The notes beneath the pieces are model-generated. The model saw only the letters and a list, made by a program, of their open reading frames with translations. It was not told the DNA's origin and did no database searches. Positions 6,299 through 7,811 of a stretch of 7,811 nucleotides of DNA are shown piece by piece. Source of the DNA: Treponema sp. (GTDB lineage Bacteria > Spirochaetota > Spirochaetia > Treponematales > Breznakiellaceae); the NCBI GenBank assembly GCA_031263435.1, contig JAISFT010000242.1:1-7811 (forward strand), in the 5' to 3' direction. The position numbers and the translations under genes are program-made. Every line of letters begins with the position of its first letter. Positions within the stretch are counted from its first letter, which is position 1.

Positions 6299-7208
6299 AA
6301 ATTCTGGATTGTTCCTCATCTTCTTCCTGGTAAAATTTAACCTTCATTCCCGGCTTTAGATCGTTAAAATCGGCGTTTTCCACCGTACTGAAGTGGAAAA
6401 AGATGTTGTTGCAGCTCTTGTCCTCAATAAAACCGTAGCCGTCTTTCAGGTTGAGTATCGTTGAATAGCGGGCGTCTTCCCTGCCGGCATCCTGCTCCGC
6501 GGGACCGGACGCCTCAAGCTGTTTATCATCCACAACATCACCGATGATGATACCGTGATCCCGGTCCGTAACAAAAAGGTTCCTGGCAAATTCATCGGCA
6601 TGCCTGCCGTCGATAACCTGGGTCATGTGGACCGGATGGTACACCTCTTCCAGCAGTGTTTGTGAAGTACGGGTGCTTTCCAGCCGCCCGCTTTCGCTGT
6701 AATAATCAAAATCCCAACTGATAAGCATTACATGGGTTCCCAGGGTGTTAAGCTTGCGGACCAGGGGAACATAGTCCCCATCGCAGACTACCAGCACAAT
6801 AATGTCAAAATGCTTGTACATGGTCATCTCAAAGGCTTCCAGGGCAAGCCATACGTCAATGCCCTTTTCCTGCAGGGTATTGTTGGGCCCGTTCCGCAGG
6901 GGCAGGTAATGGGTGATAATATTTTCCCGCATCAGGATATCTTCAAATATCCGCTCGCTCTGTACTTTTTCTCCCATCTCCCTGGCGGAAGACCGGCCCT
7001 TAAAGTAATGGGCTTCCACAATCTGACACTGCTTAAAATCGGTGCCGCTTATCTTGGCGGATTCGTTGCGGATAAAATTATGCAGGCCGGAAATGCTTAT
7101 CCGCGCCTTTCTGGGGTGTTCATACTTGTAATAGTTACTTACTTTGTAAAAATAATATCCATCGTAAAAAATACCAATCCGAACCAAACTGGTTAATGTA
7201 TTATTCAT
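6252..7208 (-). CDS. NYN (PIN-like, LabA/DUF88) domain putative ribonuclease fused to a C-terminal cold-shock domain
   Basis: The protein has 318 residues. Residues about 8-200 form an NYN/PIN-like domain: strand RIGIFYDGYYF (10-20, acidic D16), GIDVWLALEAF (116-126, D118) and IIVLVVCDGDYVPLVRKL (136-153, D143/D145). These acidic residues are the expected metal-dependent RNase set, although the Asn often found in the loop after D16 is replaced by Tyr here. Residues about 246-316 form a cold-shock/S1-like OB fold with RNP1-like KDGYGFIED (255-263) and RNP2-like NIFFHF (268-273). A charged linker (225-247) joins them. The design suggests an RNA-binding nuclease or RNA-turnover regulator in the cytoplasm; activity is an inference. 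ATG 7208 follows AAAGGAG and an excellent promoter. In-frame ATGs further upstream (to 7421) would lie beyond that promoter and run into repeat DNA. Convergent with the lipoprotein gene. Confidence 0.85.
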   Translation of the reverse strand: MNNTLTSLVRIGIFYDGYYFYKVSNYYKYEHPRKARISISGLHNFIRNESAKISGTDFKQCQIVEAHYFKGRSSAREMGEKVQSERIFEDILMRENIITHYLPLRNGPNNTLQEKGIDVWLALEAFEMTMYKHFDIIVLVVCDGDYVPLVRKLNTLGTHVMLISWDFDYYSESGRLESTRTSQTLLEEVYHPVHMTQVIDGRHADEFARNLFVTDRDHGIIIGDVVDDKQLEASGPAEQDAGREDARYSTILNLKDGYGFIEDKSCNNIFFHFSTVENADFNDLKPGMKVKFYQEEDEEQSRISAAPRFRATKVFLAD

Positions 7209-7217
7209 ATCTCCTTT

Positions 7218-7246
7218 ATTATAACGGGAAACAGCCGGATTCGCAA
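7218..7246 (-). promoter_or_regulatory. Strong putative sigma70-type promoter for the NYN-CSD gene
   Basis: On the minus strand, TTGCGA (7246-7241) and a perfect TATAAT (7223-7218) are separated by exactly 17 bp. The expected transcription start, about 7 nt past the -10 box, falls at 7211-7210, only 2-3 nt before ATG 7208. The AAGGAG that looks like a ribosome binding site (7216-7211) would then be mostly outside the transcript. Confidence 0.7.
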
Positions 7247-7304
7247 GGCCGCGCGTTGCCTCCATAGGAAAACGCATAGGAATTTCGATCGTATTTTGGG
7301 CGCA

Positions 7305-7345
7305 TTTCCGGTCCAAGGCAAGCTCCGCCTGCCTTGGACCGGAAA
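7305..7345. repeat. Perfect 16-bp inverted repeat (hairpin, 9-nt loop)
   Basis: The left arm TTTCCGGTCCAAGGCA (7305-7320) is perfectly complementary to the right arm 7330-7345, with loop AGCTCCGCC. No T tract follows on either strand, so it is not a standard terminator. A short perfect palindrome (CAGGGC-GA-GCCCTG, 7377-7390) follows 31 bp later. Confidence 0.85.
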
Positions 7346-7351
7346 CCGGGC

Positions 7352-7368
7352 TTTCCGCTTCAATTCCT
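7352..7368 (+). repeat. Left copy of a 17-nt direct repeat
   Basis: TTTCCGCTTCAATTCCT matches 7637-7653 at 16 of 17 positions in the same orientation. The two copies flank the compound inverted repeat. Confidence 0.7.
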
Positions 7369-7391
7369 CGACCCCTCAGGGCGAGCCCTGG

Positions 7392-7619
7392 CCCAAACCT
7401 GACCTGTTCTCTTACTTTCAAAAGCAGATCCCTGGCCGTAACGACCTACCCATGTGTGTACTGCGGGACCGGGGCATAGTCCGGAAAAATATTTGGAATT
7501 CCCTGCCGTAGCGTATCGTAGATACGACGTATCGAAGATAGCGGAGGCAGACTCTACAAGCATTTTTCGGGGTTATGCCCCGGTCCCGCAGTACACCTAT
7601 AGAATAGGTCAGGTTTGGG
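7392..7619. repeat. Compound inverted repeat, MITE-like or structured RNA
   Basis: The outer arms 7392-7410 and 7601-7619 match at 18 of 19 positions. The inner arms 7456-7478 and 7574-7596 match at 23 of 23, and pairing continues to 7490/7562 with one G-G mismatch and two G-U pairs on the plus strand. The 5' side carries 45 extra bases (7411-7455) between outer and inner arms; the 3' side has only 4. The central 71 nt contain further small palindromes, such as CGTATC-GTA-GATACG (7512-7526). No obvious target-site duplication touches the outer arms. Confidence 0.8.
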
Positions 7620-7636
7620 GCCGGGGGTCTGCGGTA

Positions 7637-7653
7637 TTTCCGCTTCAATCCCT
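7637..7653 (+). repeat. Right copy of a 17-nt direct repeat
   Basis: TTTCCGCTTCAATCCCT matches 7352-7368 with one T/C difference. It lies 17 bp beyond the right outer arm of the compound inverted repeat, whereas the left copy ends 23 bp before the left arm. Confidence 0.7.
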
Positions 7654-7659
7654 TGCGCG

Positions 7660-7741
7660 TGTCTTAATCCGCCATCCGTGGCGGATTAAGACATTGGATT
7701 TTGCCTACGGCAAAATCCATCTATCCGCCTTCGGCGGATAG
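7660..7741. repeat. Three perfect hairpins in tandem, each separated by one base
   Basis: Hairpin 1 is 7660-7693 (15-bp stem, loop TCCG). Hairpin 2 is 7695-7719 (11-bp stem TGGATTTTGCC, loop TAC). Hairpin 3 is 7721-7741 (9-bp stem CTATCCGCC, loop TTC). Single T bases at 7694 and 7720 separate them. The stems differ in sequence, but each closes with GCC facing GGC near the apex. Confidence 0.9.
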
Positions 7742-7752
7742 CAATGGAAACA

Positions 7753-7767
7753 GCGGCATCCTGCCGC
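7753..7767. repeat. Small perfect hairpin
   Basis: GCGGCA (7753-7758) and TGCCGC (7762-7767) pair around TCC. Its core GGCATCC-TGCC is almost the same as that of the terminator-like hairpin 18 bp downstream, suggesting a shared origin or duplication. Confidence 0.6.
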
Positions 7768-7784
7768 CGCCCTTCGGACGCACT

Positions 7785-7805
7785 CCGGCATCCTTGCCGG
7801 TTTTT
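7785..7805 (+). terminator. Terminator-like hairpin with T tract at the right edge
   Basis: CCGGCA (7785-7790), loop TCCT and TGCCGG (7795-7800) are followed immediately by TTTTT (7801-7805), an intrinsic terminator layout on the plus strand. No plus-strand gene lies within 1.5 kb upstream; the nearest is the lipoprotein ending at 6235. If active it would end a transcript of the palindromic region. Confidence 0.55.
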
Positions 7806-7811
7806 GGCCTT

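Larger units (their letters stand above)
7209..7811. other. Non-coding, palindrome-rich island of about 600 bp
   Basis: No open frame here has a family signature, credible ribosome binding site or coding-like composition. The short ORFs cross the inverted repeats. 7209-7246 carries the NYN-CSD promoter, and 7247-7304 shows nothing recognisable. From 7305 to 7805 hairpins follow one another almost without gaps (listed separately). No transposase or toxin-antitoxin gene is present. It is either a cluster of REP/MITE-like elements or a structured RNA locus. Confidence 0.7.

Noticed and set aside
7209..7421. A longer NYN-CSD protein starting at ATG 7421 or nearby in-frame ATGs
   Set aside because: The extension would be read through the 16-bp hairpin and lies upstream of the TTGCGA/TATAAT promoter; ATG 7208 follows AAAGGAG and begins just before the domain.
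7360..7741. Short ORFs in the palindrome island on both strands
   Set aside because: They cross inverted repeats, show no known motif or convincing ribosome site, and different frames are equally open, as expected of G/C-rich repeats.
7305..7805. CRISPR array
   Set aside because: The repeats are palindromes of different sequence and size; there is no regular direct repeat/spacer pattern and no cas gene.

Overview
The window looks like chromosomal DNA from a GC-rich spirochaete of the Treponema type, possibly a termite-gut treponeme. This rests on three things: strongly G-biased coding strands, a cyclic-nucleotide-domain protein fused to TPR-like repeats lying next to a Crp/Fnr regulator, and a lipoprotein with a spirochaete-style lipobox (LVSC). 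The organism is an inference from gene content and style, not from a database match. No phage, plasmid, transposase, CRISPR array, rRNA or tRNA gene is visible.

Layout. 1-956 (minus) is a two-gene unit: a small DRTGG-domain protein followed by 5-formyltetrahydrofolate cyclo-ligase, which runs off the left edge. A good sigma70-type promoter (981-1009) drives it. 1101-2828 (plus) is a ComM/YifB-type AAA+ ATPase with an in-frame 15-bp tandem repeat between its N-terminal domain and its ATPase core. It overlaps by 30 bp, tail to tail, with a minus-strand PHP-domain phosphoesterase (2799-3713). 3806-5432 (plus) holds two genes 1 bp apart: a cNMP-fold/TPR protein with no DNA-binding domain and a degenerate ligand site, then a Crp/Fnr-type regulator with an intact-looking ligand site. 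A lipoprotein (5510-6235, plus) follows. 6252-7208 (minus) is an NYN-domain putative RNase fused to a C-terminal cold-shock domain, with its own strong promoter and a terminator candidate.

7209-7811 has no convincing gene. It is packed with perfect and near-perfect inverted repeats: a 16-bp-stem hairpin, a compound inverted repeat of about 230 bp flanked by a 17-nt imperfect direct repeat, three back-to-back hairpins one base apart, a smaller hairpin, and a terminator-like hairpin plus T tract at the right edge. In the compound repeat most departures from perfect pairing are G-U wobbles if the plus strand is the RNA. This is the least explained part of the window; it could be a MITE/REP-type repeat island or a structured non-coding RNA.

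The genes do not form one obvious pathway. Most are housekeeping or regulatory (folate salvage, DNA recombination, nucleotide or RNA phosphoester hydrolysis, cyclic-nucleotide-type signalling, RNA processing). I do not see a clear new multi-gene system. The best candidates for novelty are the palindrome island, the paired cNMP-domain genes and the near-leaderless NYN-CSD transcript.
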